Below are positions 22,518-31,808 of a stretch of DNA of 64,000 nt, in pieces; position 1 is the first letter of the stretch; every line of letters starts with the position of its first letter. The stretch comes from Aliivibrio finisterrensis (GTDB lineage: Bacteria; Pseudomonadota; Gammaproteobacteria; Enterobacterales; Vibrionaceae). Both the position numbers and the translations under genes were made by a program. Location of the stretch: the NCBI RefSeq assembly GCF_008933155.1, contig NZ_WBVP01000001.1, forward strand, positions 186,001 through 250,000, given 5' to 3'. The notes below the pieces were generated by a model. The model was not told the origin of the DNA. It did no database searches and was given only the letters and a program-made list of their open reading frames with translations.

Positions 22518-23414
22518 TTACTCCATCATCTTCTCAATTGGCAATACAAGAATAGAGCTCGCACCCAGTGCTTTTAGCTGTTCCATTGTTTCCCAGAATA
22601 GATTTTCTGTGCTTACTAAGTGAACGGCTACTTTTGCACCATCACTTGATAGAGGAAGTACTGTTGGATCTTCTGCTCCTGGAAGTAGTGATTTAATCGC
22701 TTCTAATTTATCTGTTGGTGCGTGTAGCATGATGTACTTAGATTCTTTGGCTTGAATACAACCTTGCATGCGTGTCAGTAGCTTTTCAATTAGCGCGGAT
22801 TTATCCGCATCGAACTCACCTTGACGTTGAATTAGGGTTGCTTTAGAGCGGAAAATTACTTCTGCTTCTTTTAAGCCATTGGCTTCTAGCGTTGCGCCAG
22901 TTGAAACTAAATCAGCAATTGCATCAGAAAGACCAGCGCGAGGAGCAACTTCAACAGAGCCGTTTAGAATACAGGTAGAAAATGGAATGCCTTGTTGGTC
23001 CATAAAGCTTTTAAGCAGCCGAGGGTAAGTCGTTGCAATACGCTTACCAGCGAGATCTTGTGGGCCATTGTACGTTTCATCTTTATCAATAGCGATAGAT
23101 AGACGACAACCACCAAAATCTAAACGACGTAGAGCTGTAAATGCTGAAGGCTCACCAAGCGCTTTACGCTCTAAACGTACTTCTTCAAGCTCGTTTTCAC
23201 CAATCACACCTAAATCGACCACACCATCCATGATTAAGCTTGGAATATCATCATCACGAACTAACAATAAATCAATTGGCATATTTTCAGAATGAACAAC
23301 CAGACGCTCACCCGATATGTTAAATTTCATGCCGCAGCGCTTAAATAACTCTTGGCACTCTTTAGATAAACGGCCTTTCTTTTGAATCGCGATGCGTAGA
23401 CGTTGTGATGACAT
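22518..23414 (-). CDS. hisG: ATP phosphoribosyltransferase HisG
   Basis: First, feedback-inhibited step of histidine synthesis: ATP + PRPP to phosphoribosyl-ATP. Long form (about 298 residues), with catalytic motifs [25 protein letters not shown] and [20 protein letters not shown] (PRPP loop), and a C-terminal regulatory ACT-like domain ending in [12 protein letters not shown] use the ATG at 23414, preceded by GGAAG; a frame starting 21 codons further upstream would run toward the attenuator and is unlikely. Confidence 0.94.
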   Translation of the reverse strand: MSSQRLRIAIQKKGRLSKECQELFKRCGMKFNISGERLVVHSENMPIDLLLVRDDDIPSLIMDGVVDLGVIGENELEEVRLERKALGEPSAFTALRRLDFGGCRLSIAIDKDETYNGPQDLAGKRIATTYPRLLKSFMDQQGIPFSTCILNGSVEVAPRAGLSDAIADLVSTGATLEANGLKEAEVIFRSKATLIQRQGEFDADKSALIEKLLTRMQGCIQAKESKYIMLHAPTDKLEAIKSLLPGAEDPTVLPLSSDGAKVAVHLVSTENLFWETMEQLKALGASSILVLPIEKMME

Positions 23415-23483
23415 AATTTCTTCCTTGTAAAAATGTAATTCTAAATTTGTGGTAGCTATTTGTTTAATTTTGGTCATAAAACG

Positions 23484-23519
23484 AAAAAACCCTCAGAAGT
23501 TTTACCTTCCGAGGGTTTG
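23484..23519 (-). terminator. his attenuator terminator
   Basis: On the minus strand AAACCCTCGGAAG pairs with CTTCTGAGGGTTT, with a single mismatch, around a short loop, followed by TTTT. It lies between hisL and hisG, the place of the his attenuator. Confidence 0.88.
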
Positions 23520-23582
23520 AAATTGTATTCACCGGAAGGAAATTCTAATTGCCTTCCCGGATATGCATATCCTCCCGAAAGA

Positions 23583-23630
23583 CTACTCAGGATGATGGTG
23601 ATGATGAATGTTCAGACCTTGAATACGCAT
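23583..23630 (-). CDS. hisL: his operon leader peptide
   Basis: A 15-residue leader, MRIQGLNIHHHHHPE, with five consecutive His codons. Ribosome stalling here under His-tRNA shortage would prevent formation of the downstream terminator, the classic his attenuation design. AAAGG lies 9 bases upstream of the ATG. Confidence 0.95.
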   Translation of the reverse strand: MRIQGLNIHHHHHPE

Positions 23631-23679
23631 AATTATAAACCTTTAGTAACAAATTGATTTTGTTTTTAACCTTGTAAAC

Positions 23680-23707
23680 ACATTATCAAACTGTGGTTTT
23701 ATTTCAA
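23680..23707 (-). promoter_or_regulatory. Predicted his promoter
   Basis: On the minus strand TTGAAA (23702-23707) and TAATGT (23680-23685) are separated by 16 bases and placed about 50 bases upstream of the hisL start. Confidence 0.55.
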
Positions 23708-23785
23708 CAAAAAAGATCATATTTTTTAAAGAAAGTTAGATTCGGTTAAAATACCATTTGTACAGATCAATCGACGTGATTAAAT

Positions 23786-24397
23786 TTAGTCTTGATCAAT
23801 AATCCATTTCTGGAAAGCTTTGCGGTCTGTTTTATTTATTAGTAAGTAGTCTTTTTTTAATTGTTCTAAACTCGGTATAGTTTGACCAGCTTTAAACTTT
23901 GTTGAATTAACTTGATTTAAGTCACTTTCACCTACTGCAAAAGATACATTTTGAGCTTTATTGTACTTTGTCAGCATTGTCTCCAGATCATAATAAGGCA
24001 TAAAGCCCTCTTCTGGTGGTAACTTAGCTTGTGTATAAGAAACTACTGAACCTTCCGAGTTAGTAATTACCCACATAGGGTTACTTTTAAACTCTACTCT
24101 TGCCTGCTCGTAACTGTAAACTTTAGGGGCCTTTATTGTAATGTCTGATTCAATAACATTAAAAGTTACAACATAAGGAGCTGAATCAAATACCTTTTTA
24201 CTGCTACCTGAACCTACTTTTTCATTATATCTCAGTAATAATTGTACGGTTGGTGCTTCTACATTAACGATTTCTCGTTTTTCTTCATTTTTAATACCAT
24301 TAATGAATAAGACCTCTACTCCTGTCGATGGAGTTAACGTTGCAGCTTGCACCGCTGATACAAAAAAAGAACTTACTACCATTACTTTAGTTTTCAT
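23786..24397 (-). CDS. UPF0319/DUF2057 family periplasmic protein (copy 1)
   Basis: A 203-residue secreted protein with signal peptide (MKTKVMVVSSFFVSAVQAA) and the family's opening TLTPSTGVEVLFINGIKNEEK. Members include E. coli YccT (CsgI), reported to inhibit curli production; the role in vibrios is unknown. The C-terminus ends RKAFQKWIIDQD, almost the same as the second copy at 25881-26501 (RKAFQKWIIDHN). It lies 76 bases downstream of a porin gene, with a hairpin terminator between, so expression may depend on readthrough. Confidence 0.82.
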   Translation of the reverse strand: MKTKVMVVSSFFVSAVQAATLTPSTGVEVLFINGIKNEEKREIVNVEAPTVQLLLRYNEKVGSGSSKKVFDSAPYVVTFNVIESDITIKAPKVYSYEQARVEFKSNPMWVITNSEGSVVSYTQAKLPPEEGFMPYYDLETMLTKYNKAQNVSFAVGESDLNQVNSTKFKAGQTIPSLEQLKKDYLLINKTDRKAFQKWIIDQD

Positions 24398-24417
24398 TTT
24401 TATTCCTTTTTCTTACC

Positions 24418-24450
24418 TAAAAAAAAACCACCCTACAAGTAGAGTGGTTT
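24418..24450 (-). terminator. Terminator after porin copy 1
   Basis: On the minus strand AAACCACTCTA pairs with TAGGGTGGTTT around a short loop, followed by a T9 tract. It lies between the porin and the UPF0319 gene. Confidence 0.85.
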
Positions 24451-24473
24451 CATTATATCTTAATTAACTAAGA

Positions 24474-25397
24474 TTAGAATTCAGCTTTAACACCGATAGC
24501 TAGACCAGTGTTGCTGTCTTTAACATCGTTGCCACCAACTTCAACATACGCAGTTGTGTTTGGTGCAAGTGGGTAACCAGCATTTACATACCAAGTATTT
24601 AAGTCTTCAACAGCTTTAGCATCTGAAGATGAGAAGCTGTAACCAGCAGCTAGAGCAACAACATCTAATTGGTATTCAGCAGCTAGTGCTACTGTATTAG
24701 ACGTTTCTTTGTCGAAATCCATTGAGTAGTAAGCAGCTGCTAGGTTTAGATTTTCAACACCAGCATAACGAACTTCTGCACCTAACAATGTTTCGGTTTT
24801 CTTAGCGTCAGTTTCTGTTGTTCCACCAAGAACCGTGAAATCAAAATCAGCTACACGGTAACCCATACGTGTGTCTAGGAAAATTGCATTTTTACCAATC
24901 GCAGCATTAGTGTCTGCTTTGTCTTGGGCCATTGCTACTGTTGCGTAGAAGCTACCAGTGTCGATATCGTAACGAACTGCTTCTGGTAGACAGAAATTAC
25001 CATCGCTCGCGCCTTTAAAGAATGTAGTAATACCGTATTGGTAATCAGCACCGATACCTGCATCATCAAGTGCAGTACATAGTTTACCAACTTTAAGAGA
25101 ACCCATAGTCTCTGTGTATAGAGCTACGTATGTATCACCAGGAATAGTACCTGTGTCTTGAAGTTCAAAAAACGCACCAAATTGAACACTGTCTGTCATC
25201 GCGTAACGAACATCAAACTTAACGTCTGCGTCTTGGATATCTTGTTGAAACTCGCTGTTTTTTTCCAAACCTTGCATGTAAACAACTTCGATGTCACCAC
25301 CCATGTCTACAGTTACGCCATCTTGGTTATAAAGTTCAAACGCTTGAGCTGAAGTAGCTGCTGCAAATACTGATAACGCTAAAAGAGTCTTTTTCAT
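24474..25397 (-). CDS. Outer-membrane porin, OmpU/gram-negative porin family (copy 1)
   Basis: A 307-residue predicted beta-barrel with signal peptide MKKTLLALSVFAAATSAQA and mature start FELYNQDGVTVDMGGDIEVVY. It continues with alternating amphipathic strands (DADVKFDVRYAMTDSVQFGAFFELQDTG) and ends in the outer-membrane sorting signal ...IGVKAEF with terminal Phe. It is homologous over its length to the porin at 26578-27564. It should form a general diffusion trimer in the outer membrane. Its 5' region carries a long leader with a conserved palindrome. Confidence 0.88.
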   Translation of the reverse strand: MKKTLLALSVFAAATSAQAFELYNQDGVTVDMGGDIEVVYMQGLEKNSEFQQDIQDADVKFDVRYAMTDSVQFGAFFELQDTGTIPGDTYVALYTETMGSLKVGKLCTALDDAGIGADYQYGITTFFKGASDGNFCLPEAVRYDIDTGSFYATVAMAQDKADTNAAIGKNAIFLDTRMGYRVADFDFTVLGGTTETDAKKTETLLGAEVRYAGVENLNLAAAYYSMDFDKETSNTVALAAEYQLDVVALAAGYSFSSSDAKAVEDLNTWYVNAGYPLAPNTTAYVEVGGNDVKDSNTGLAIGVKAEF

Positions 25398-25432
25398 AAT
25401 ATTAAGTCCACTGCCTTTTCTTAGAAAGATTT

Positions 25433-25447
25433 GGAAATCCGATTTCC
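25433..25447 (-). promoter_or_regulatory. Conserved 5'-UTR palindrome upstream of porin copy 1
   Basis: GGAAAT-CCG-ATTTCC, a perfect 6-bp inverted repeat about 35 bases before the porin ATG. The same 15 bases plus about ten flanking bases on each side recur upstream of porin copy 2 (27594-27608) although surrounding leader sequence has diverged. Confidence 0.6.
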
Positions 25448-25520
25448 GGTTCCCTTTATTTTAGAAACGCTACAGCTGCATCTAACGTGCGACTTGTTAG
25501 CGTCTCTGTTTCTGGACGCT

Positions 25521-25549
25521 ACTTTGCTAAAGATTCCTCATTGTGTCAA
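25521..25549 (-). promoter_or_regulatory. Predicted promoter of porin copy 1
   Basis: On the minus strand TTGACA (25544-25549), 17 bases, then CAAAGT (25521-25526). The arrangement GCGTTGACA-N17-CAxAGTAG is shared with copy 2. This places transcription about 115 bases upstream of the ATG. Confidence 0.6.
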
Positions 25550-25880
25550 CGCGCAAAGTCAAGGAAAGTAAAAAATAATAAAGAGATGAAATACAGCAAG
25601 TTATAAATGAAAACATAAAAGCGTGATCAAGCTCAAACTGAAAAACATAAATTTACATAAATACCCACACAAACAAAAACACAACCAATTGAGTTAAGTG
25701 CTTATAACAAATGAATATAAAGTATAAATAAAGCTAAATGAGCGATAACTAGCCAGGGTTAGTTTTTAACATTTATAAATAGAAATAGAGAAAAGATGCA
25801 AGGTAAAAAAAGTGCTTATTCCGCTAATTTTTTTTCAAATAGCGGAATAAAAAGACAGGTATTATAAGAAAGGCTAAAAA
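25550..25880. other. AT-rich spacer between the two porin/UPF0319 pairs
   Basis: Very AT-rich sequence. A stretch with GCTTATTCCGCTA and TAGCGGAATAA (about 25812-25850) forms a hairpin that could terminate the UPF0319 copy 2 transcript. No gene was seen. Confidence 0.45.
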
Positions 25881-26501
25881 TTAATTGTGATCAATGATCC
25901 ATTTTTGGAAGGCCTTGCGCTCTTCCTTAGACGCTTTTGTGTACCACGCTTGAAGCTGTTCAAGGTTTGAAACCTTATTATTTACTGTGTCTTGATTACT
26001 TTCTATTGTTTTTGCACCAGCTATTAATGTTGCAGCAGTACCGAAAACAATGCCTTTTTCTTGATTATATTTTTGAAGCATAGTATCGAGATCATAATAT
26101 GGCATAAAACCTTCAGCTGGTTTCAGCCTCTCTTGCTGATACGAAATCTTATCATCATTAGAATTAGTAATTTCCCATTCAGGTTGAGTTTTAAATGTCT
26201 TTTTCGCTTGTTCATAACTATGAACTCTTGGAGCTTTAATAACTAAATCTGATTCAGGGATATCGAACGATAATATAAATGGTGCGGAATCAAAAATTTT
26301 AGCTGAATTTCCGTTACCTACTTTTTGATTATAACGAAGAACTAACTGTGTATTAATTGCATCAACTTCTATCGTATCTCGTTTTTCTTCTGTTTTAATG
26401 CCATTAACAAATAAGATCTCTACTCCTTTTTTAGGAGTCAATGTTGCAGCCTGAGTTGAAGACGCAAGCATTAAGCTTAAAAGTCCTAATTTAAATTTCA
26501 T
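25881..26501 (-). CDS. UPF0319/DUF2057 family periplasmic protein (copy 2)
   Basis: A 206-residue homologue of the protein at 23786-24397: signal peptide MKFKLGLLSLMLASSTQAA, TLTPKKGVEILFVNGIKTEEK, HSYEQAKKTF, EGFMPYYDLDTMLQKYN, and C-terminal RKAFQKWIIDHN. The ATG at 26501 is preferred because GGAG precedes it. The upstream frame extension would start inside the porin terminator. It stands in the same position after a porin gene as copy 1. Confidence 0.82.
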   Translation of the reverse strand: MKFKLGLLSLMLASSTQAATLTPKKGVEILFVNGIKTEEKRDTIEVDAINTQLVLRYNQKVGNGNSAKIFDSAPFILSFDIPESDLVIKAPRVHSYEQAKKTFKTQPEWEITNSNDDKISYQQERLKPAEGFMPYYDLDTMLQKYNQEKGIVFGTAATLIAGAKTIESNQDTVNNKVSNLEQLQAWYTKASKEERKAFQKWIIDHN

Positions 26502-26523
26502 ATAAGCTCCAATTATTTTATCC

Positions 26524-26553
26524 ATAAAAAAACCACCCTACTAAGGGTGGTTT
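26524..26553 (-). terminator. Terminator after porin copy 2
   Basis: On the minus strand AAACCACCCTT pairs with AGGGTGGTTT around a 2-4 base loop, with T7 following. Same design as the terminator after copy 1. Confidence 0.88.
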
Positions 26554-26577
26554 AAAGTATATCTTAATTAAATAAGA

Positions 26578-27564
26578 TTAAAACGATGCTTTAACGCCGA
26601 TAGCAAAACCAGTTCCATGATCTTCAACAGAAGTTACGCCATCCGACATTTTAGTTTCAGTCTTACCATCATCAGCACCAACTTCAACATAAGCAGTTGT
26701 ATTTGGTGCAATTGGATAACCAGCATTCACATACCATGACGTTACATTATCTGAACCTTTCTCATCATTTGAATCGAAGCTTACACCAGTAGCAAGTGCA
26801 ATTAAATCAAGTTGATAAGTAGCAGAAAGAGCTACTGTATCAGCTTTAACCACATCATTATCTGTTGAATAAAATGCAGCCGCAAGACCTAAATTCTCAA
26901 CGCCATTAAAACGAGCTTCAGCTCCTAATAGGGTATGGTTATGCTTATGTTGGTTATCACCAGAACCACCTAATAAAGTGAAGTCAAAAGACGCTACTCG
27001 GTAACCAACACGCGCATCAAAGTAAGTTTCATCTGTACCAACACCATTAGGTGATGAATTATTCTTGTCTTGAGCAAGAGCTACTGTTGCATAAAAATTT
27101 TCTTTATCAAGATCCCAACGAATAACTTCGTCACCACAGAACATATCACTTCCGCTAAACCAAGTAGTAATACCAAATTGGTAATCCGAGCCAATACCTG
27201 CGTCATCTAGAGCAGTACAAGTACGACCAACTTTAATTGAACCGACTGAATCAGAATATAAAGCTACATATGCATCGCCAGTATTTGTACCAGTATCTTG
27301 AAGCTCAAAGAAACCGCCAAATTGTAGGCTATCATTAACAGCGTAGCGCACATCAAATTTGATATCTGCATCTTGAATTTCTTGGTGCAAATCTGTCGAA
27401 TCACCATCTTCAACACGGTCATCATCAGACTTTGCTGATAAGTAAACAACTTCAATATCACCGCCCATATTAACAGTTACACCATCTTGATTGTAAATTT
27501 CAAATGCTTGTACTGAACCAGTTGATGCTGCTAAAACTGATAATGCTACTAGAGTCTTTTTCAT
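26578..27564 (-). CDS. Outer-membrane porin, OmpU/gram-negative porin family (copy 2)
   Basis: A 328-residue porin parallel to copy 1: signal peptide ending SVQA, mature FEIYNQDGVTVNMGGDIEVVY, DADIKFDVRYAVNDSLQFGGFFELQDTG, GRTCTALDDAGIGSDYQFGITTWF, and terminal IGVKASF. It differs from copy 1 by extra residues in surface-loop positions (DDDRVEDGDSTD after the first strand and a longer last loop), the places where porins diversify under phage or host pressure (inference). Confidence 0.88.
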   Translation of the reverse strand: MKKTLVALSVLAASTGSVQAFEIYNQDGVTVNMGGDIEVVYLSAKSDDDRVEDGDSTDLHQEIQDADIKFDVRYAVNDSLQFGGFFELQDTGTNTGDAYVALYSDSVGSIKVGRTCTALDDAGIGSDYQFGITTWFSGSDMFCGDEVIRWDLDKENFYATVALAQDKNNSSPNGVGTDETYFDARVGYRVASFDFTLLGGSGDNQHKHNHTLLGAEARFNGVENLGLAAAFYSTDNDVVKADTVALSATYQLDLIALATGVSFDSNDEKGSDNVTSWYVNAGYPIAPNTTAYVEVGADDGKTETKMSDGVTSVEDHGTGFAIGVKASF

Positions 27565-27593
27565 AATAATCCACTGCCTTTTCTTAAAGATTT

Positions 27594-27608
27594 GGAAATC
27601 CGATTTCC
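27594..27608 (-). promoter_or_regulatory. Conserved 5'-UTR palindrome upstream of porin copy 2
   Basis: GGAAAT-CCG-ATTTCC, identical to the element at 25433-25447 and at the same distance from the porin ATG, next to the ribosome-site region. Confidence 0.6.
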
Positions 27609-27695
27609 GGTTCCATGTATTTATGTAATTTTATTCTTCACTGAACAACACATCTAAATTGTGTGATTAATCAGCGCTTCTAGATGTCGAGTACT

Positions 27696-27724
27696 ACTGT
27701 GCAAAATCTTTCCTTCCATGTCAA
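27696..27724 (-). promoter_or_regulatory. Predicted promoter of porin copy 2
   Basis: On the minus strand TTGACA (27719-27724), a 17-base spacer, then CACAGT (27696-27701). Matches the promoter of copy 1 in spacing and flanks. Confidence 0.6.
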
Positions 27725-28092
27725 CGCTACGCATAAAGTTATCAAAAAAAACATAAAACCAATAAAAACAGTGGCTTATCTCACGCCGCAAGTATTTTAG
27801 ACGCACAACACGCATTAAAATGAAAACTTAAGTAAATATATACTTCTTAGTTCAAAGGAATTTAATTCTGAATAATATGCTATTAAATATAAAAACAAGA
27901 ATAAAATACTGCATTTATTAAGTAAACAATGTAAATATCAATTCTAAAAATTAACATTTAGGTGTTTTATATAGGTTCATTTTATTTTCGTGACGTATGT
28001 CTCGATTTAAATACATAAGAATGCATTTTTTGCAGGGGATCACATTAGATAACGCGTGCTACAATGGTTTTTTATCTTCACTAGAGTTCATC

Positions 28093-30177
28093 ATGCTGAA
28101 CAAAGCTGTTACTGATTGCATCCGCGAAAGCTATAAAACACTACAAGATCAATTACCAGGTTTCATACCTCGCCGTGCACAGAACTATTTAGTAGCAGAA
28201 ATCGCTAAATCACTTGCAGGTGAATACAGTGATACACATCGCATGATTGTGGCAGAAGCAGGTACCGGCATTGGCAAATCCTTAGCTTATCTACTAAGTG
28301 TTATTCCTTTTGCCAAACTGAATAATAAGAAAGTGGTCATTTCTACGGCAACCGTTGCCTTGCAGGAACAACTCGCTCATAAAGACTTGCCTTTTTATCG
28401 CCGTATCTCACCACTTCCCTTCTCTTTTATTATTGCAAAAGGAAGACAGCGTTACTGCTGTAGCCATAAACTGGCTCTATTGGTAGAAACGAATCACGAA
28501 GAAGATAAACAGACGGCTTTGTTTACAGAAAAACCTAAAAAGAAAGATTTAGATCTTTTGAGAAGAATGTATAAAGCACATTCTGAAGGTAAATGGGATG
28601 GAGACATCGACAGTTGGCCAACAACAATACCTTCTTCTATCTGGCAAAATGTTGTCTCTGATAAATACAGCTGTCATAACGGTTTACCAATGCATCGAGA
28701 TTGCCCTTTTCAGAAAGCACGAGAGCATCTGGATAAAGCAGATGTAGTGATCGCAAATCACAGCCTTGTGATGGCCGATATCGACTTGGGCGGTGGAGTG
28801 GTTCTTTCTGAGCCAGAACAAACCATCTATATATTCGATGAAGCCCATCACTTGCCTAACGTAGCACGTGAGCACTCTTCTGCTGCTGCAAGTTTAAAAG
28901 GCACCGCTTCTTGGCTAGAGTCATTAAATAAATCGGTCAGTAAATTTTGTAATCTTGCCGATCAGAAGCGAGTGAATCGTTTTCAAAATACACTGCATGA
29001 AAATCTACAAGAGCTTATCCCCTCTTTAAATCAGCTAAGTAAACAGTTTGATCCGACACTCTTTAATGATGATGGTATTTATCGTTTCGAGCACGGTGAA
29101 ATTCCAACTTGGCTCGCTGAACAAGCAAAAGAGTTAAAAGAGGTGTCAACCAAAGCAAATCAAGCATTAGCCAAGATCAGTGATTTAATATCCGAACGAA
29201 TGAAAGACGGAGAACTAGCACCAAGAATGGCAGAGCCAGCATTAGCAGAAATGGGGTTTTATCTACAACGGTTAGAAAACTTAGCTCAAGTCTGGTTCTT
29301 AATGGCAAAGCCTAACAGCGATAAAGGCGCACCACTCGCTCGTTGGCTAGAGAAAAGTAAAGACAGAGAAAGTGACACTGTCATTAATGTATCTCCACTG
29401 GAAGTCGGTTGGCAATTGGAACAAAATCTTTGGAGTCGCGCTGCTGGTGCTGTTATTGTTTCAGCAACTATGCGCGCGCTTAATAGTTATTCATTCTTCT
29501 GTAAGCAAGCTGGGATTTCAGAGAGACCAGAAGATGGCGTTCGTTTTCTCTCTTTGGCTTCTCCGTTTAATTATCAAGAAAACGCACAATTGGTTATTCC
29601 AAAACTGCCAATGGAGCCTTCTGCTCCCGGTTTTACGGATTTATTAATTGAAGAGTTGCCTTTTTATCTTGCTGATCAAACCTCAAGCTTAGTTTTGTTC
29701 TCTTCTTATTGGCAAATGAACAAAGTCGCAGAAGGCATTGAAAAAATAGCCAAGAAACACGGTTGGAGTTTATTAATTCAAGGGCAAGAGTCTCGTCAAG
29801 AGATCTTAAAAAAGCATAAGAAGCTTTGTAAGGAAAATAAAATCAGTATCTTATTTGGTACAGGAAGTTTTTCTGAAGGCTTAGATTTACCTGGAAACCT
29901 ACTAACCAATTTAATCATCACTAAGATCCCATTTGGTGTTCCTACTTCACCGGTAGAAGAAGCGCATTCGGAATATATTGAAAGCAGAGGTGGCAATCCA
30001 TTTATGCAGATCAGCGTTCCAGAAGCGAGTAAAAAATTGATCCAATCTGTTGGACGCTTACTGCGTAAAGAAGAAGATTCTGGTAGAGTTGTGCTGCTTG
30101 ACCGACGCGTTATAACTAAACGTTATGGCAAAGCGCTTTTAGATGCATTACCTCCTTTTAAGAGAGTGATAGAGTAA
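28093..30177 (+). CDS. dinG: ATP-dependent DNA helicase DinG
   Basis: An XPD-like superfamily 2 helicase of 694 residues from the ATG at 28093. The frame is open upstream to 27997, but the N-terminus MLNKAVTDCIRESYKTLQDQLPGFIPRRAQ matches the family start. Walker A is AEAGTGIGKSLAYL, motif II is DEAHHLP, and the C-terminal motif VI region is QSVGRLLRKEEDSGRVVLLDRR. Cys residues in the ...GRQRYCC... to ...HRDC... segment are the expected 4Fe-4S ligands. DinG unwinds R-loops and forked DNA. I found no clear LexA box upstream. Confidence 0.9.
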   Translation: MLNKAVTDCIRESYKTLQDQLPGFIPRRAQNYLVAEIAKSLAGEYSDTHRMIVAEAGTGIGKSLAYLLSVIPFAKLNNKKVVISTATVALQEQLAHKDLPFYRRISPLPFSFIIAKGRQRYCCSHKLALLVETNHEEDKQTALFTEKPKKKDLDLLRRMYKAHSEGKWDGDIDSWPTTIPSSIWQNVVSDKYSCHNGLPMHRDCPFQKAREHLDKADVVIANHSLVMADIDLGGGVVLSEPEQTIYIFDEAHHLPNVAREHSSAAASLKGTASWLESLNKSVSKFCNLADQKRVNRFQNTLHENLQELIPSLNQLSKQFDPTLFNDDGIYRFEHGEIPTWLAEQAKELKEVSTKANQALAKISDLISERMKDGELAPRMAEPALAEMGFYLQRLENLAQVWFLMAKPNSDKGAPLARWLEKSKDRESDTVINVSPLEVGWQLEQNLWSRAAGAVIVSATMRALNSYSFFCKQAGISERPEDGVRFLSLASPFNYQENAQLVIPKLPMEPSAPGFTDLLIEELPFYLADQTSSLVLFSSYWQMNKVAEGIEKIAKKHGWSLLIQGQESRQEILKKHKKLCKENKISILFGTGSFSEGLDLPGNLLTNLIITKIPFGVPTSPVEEAHSEYIESRGGNPFMQISVPEASKKLIQSVGRLLRKEEDSGRVVLLDRRVITKRYGKALLDALPPFKRVIE

Positions 30178-30275
30178 AGGTTCATCTTTTACTCAAGTTG
30201 TATTTTACCTATAACAGCTAACGATTGTCGCCAATTGAACGGCGACTCTACCTATACTTATAATTAAGAGTTTAT

Positions 30276-31046
30276 ATGGAATTTCTTGAACCAAGTACCC
30301 TGCTTATTTTAGGGTTGGTTGCTTTTATTGCTGGATTTATTGATGCAGTTGCAGGCGGTGGCGGAATGTTAACCGTACCTGCATTATTATCCATTGGATT
30401 ACCACCACACATTGCTTTAGGTACTAACAAACTGGCCGCTACATTTGCCTCATCAACAGCCGCACTTACCTATTTCAAAAAAAAATTATTTGACCCCAAC
30501 TTTTGGAAGGCTTCTTTTATTGCCACACTATTTGGGGCAACCTTTGGCACTCTATTAGTTAACTATATTTCTACAGAGTGGTTAGAAAAAGGCTTACCTC
30601 TTATTATCTTAGCCGCCGCCTTATATACTATTTGGCCTAAAAGCGTCACATCAGAACAGAACCAATTACCAGAAAAAACACCCACATTAAAAAAACAACA
30701 AATCATTCAAGGCTTAACTCTTGGATTTTATGATGGCGTTGCTGGCCCTGGTACTGGAGCATTTTGGACAGTCAGCAGCATGGCTATGTATCGTCTAAAT
30801 ATATTACTTGCTTCTGGTTTAGCCAAAGCAATGAACTTTACCAGTAATATAACCTCATTAATCACGTTTGCTTTTCTTGGGCATATTAATTGGGCCCTCG
30901 GATTAACTATGGGGGTGTGTTTAATGGTTGGCGCTTTTATTGGTGCTCATTCTGCAATTCGATTTGGCTCTAAATTTATTCGCCCTGTTTTTGTTACTGT
31001 TGTCTGTATCTTAGCGGCTAAACTTGCGCTGGATGCATGGTTCTAA
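30276..31046 (+). CDS. yfcA: TauE/SafE family membrane transporter YfcA
   Basis: A 256-residue inner-membrane protein with about eight hydrophobic segments in two related halves: FIAGFIDAVAGGGGMLTVPALL near residue 18 and GFYDGVAGPGTGAFWT near 150. These are the repeated glycine-rich motifs of TauE/SafE anion exporters. The E. coli orthologue YfcA has no firm substrate. It is followed by priC after 14 bases, so the two are likely co-transcribed. Confidence 0.88.
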   Translation: MEFLEPSTLLILGLVAFIAGFIDAVAGGGGMLTVPALLSIGLPPHIALGTNKLAATFASSTAALTYFKKKLFDPNFWKASFIATLFGATFGTLLVNYISTEWLEKGLPLIILAAALYTIWPKSVTSEQNQLPEKTPTLKKQQIIQGLTLGFYDGVAGPGTGAFWTVSSMAMYRLNILLASGLAKAMNFTSNITSLITFAFLGHINWALGLTMGVCLMVGAFIGAHSAIRFGSKFIRPVFVTVVCILAAKLALDAWF

Positions 31047-31060
31047 ATTGAGAGGATACA

Positions 31061-31612
31061 ATGACAAACTTCAGTTCTATTGAAATCATGCTTGAGCAGC
31101 TAGGGAAAACGGCTGCAGAAATTGATCGTCGCCGAGGTGAACAGCGATTACCCTTATTTGATGAGCGATTATTTGGCTGCCGCAGTCGTTACCTTGTTCC
31201 TTGCATCAACGAAACTAAATCAACCCTTGGGTCAATTCAACGAGAAGAAAAAGCGGGTATCCTCACTGCTCAACGTGCCGAATATTTAACGCAAATGCTG
31301 GTTGCACAAATAGAAGCAATTCAACGCGAGGTGGCAACTCAACGTATCCGTTCAAATGAGCCAAGACCAAAAGGCAGCTACAAAAAGCCGATCAGTGATA
31401 TGTATCAAGACTTAGCTCAGCATCAAGAATGGGAACGCCGACTAACTCAAATGGTTAGAGAGCAAGAGCACGCCATAAATAACTGCCATTCCTTTTCTCA
31501 GCAGCAAGGTTTACAAAAAACACTGCTTACCACAGAAAAGAGATTAGAGCGCTGTAAAGAAGCCATGAAACGTTTAGAACAACAAATTACTTATCGAGAG
31601 CAGAATGACTAA
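31061..31612 (+). CDS. priC: Primosomal replication protein PriC
   Basis: A 183-residue basic helical protein matching PriC: FDERLFGCRSRYLVPCINETKSTLGSIQ, LVAQIEAIQREVATQRIR, and QEWERRLTQMVREQE, with a coiled C-terminus. PriC loads DnaB at collapsed forks independently of PriA/PriB. The C-terminus overlaps ybaM by 8 bases. Confidence 0.85.
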   Translation: MTNFSSIEIMLEQLGKTAAEIDRRRGEQRLPLFDERLFGCRSRYLVPCINETKSTLGSIQREEKAGILTAQRAEYLTQMLVAQIEAIQREVATQRIRSNEPRPKGSYKKPISDMYQDLAQHQEWERRLTQMVREQEHAINNCHSFSQQQGLQKTLLTTEKRLERCKEAMKRLEQQITYREQND

Positions 31613-31808
31613 AGAACAAGCAATCAACGATGATATCGAAACTAACGTTAACATTGAAAAAGACACCACTACGAGTCCACTCGATAATGCTCCTGATGAA
31701 ATTAAACTTGCTGTCGATTTAATTTACCTATTAGAAAGTAACGAAGTAAAAAAAGACATTGCGATAAAAGCATTAAAAATTGTACTTAATGACTATAAGA
31801 ATAAATAA
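31605..31808 (+). CDS. ybaM: DUF2496 family protein YbaM
   Basis: A 67-residue protein. The C-terminal half, LDNAPDEIKLAVDLIYLLE...ALKIVLNDY, is the DUF2496/YbaM core; the N-terminal ~25 residues are an acidic extension absent from E. coli YbaM. Adjacent to priC, as in E. coli. Function unknown. It overlaps priC by 8 bases. Confidence 0.85.
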   Translation: MTKEQAINDDIETNVNIEKDTTTSPLDNAPDEIKLAVDLIYLLESNEVKKDIAIKALKIVLNDYKNK

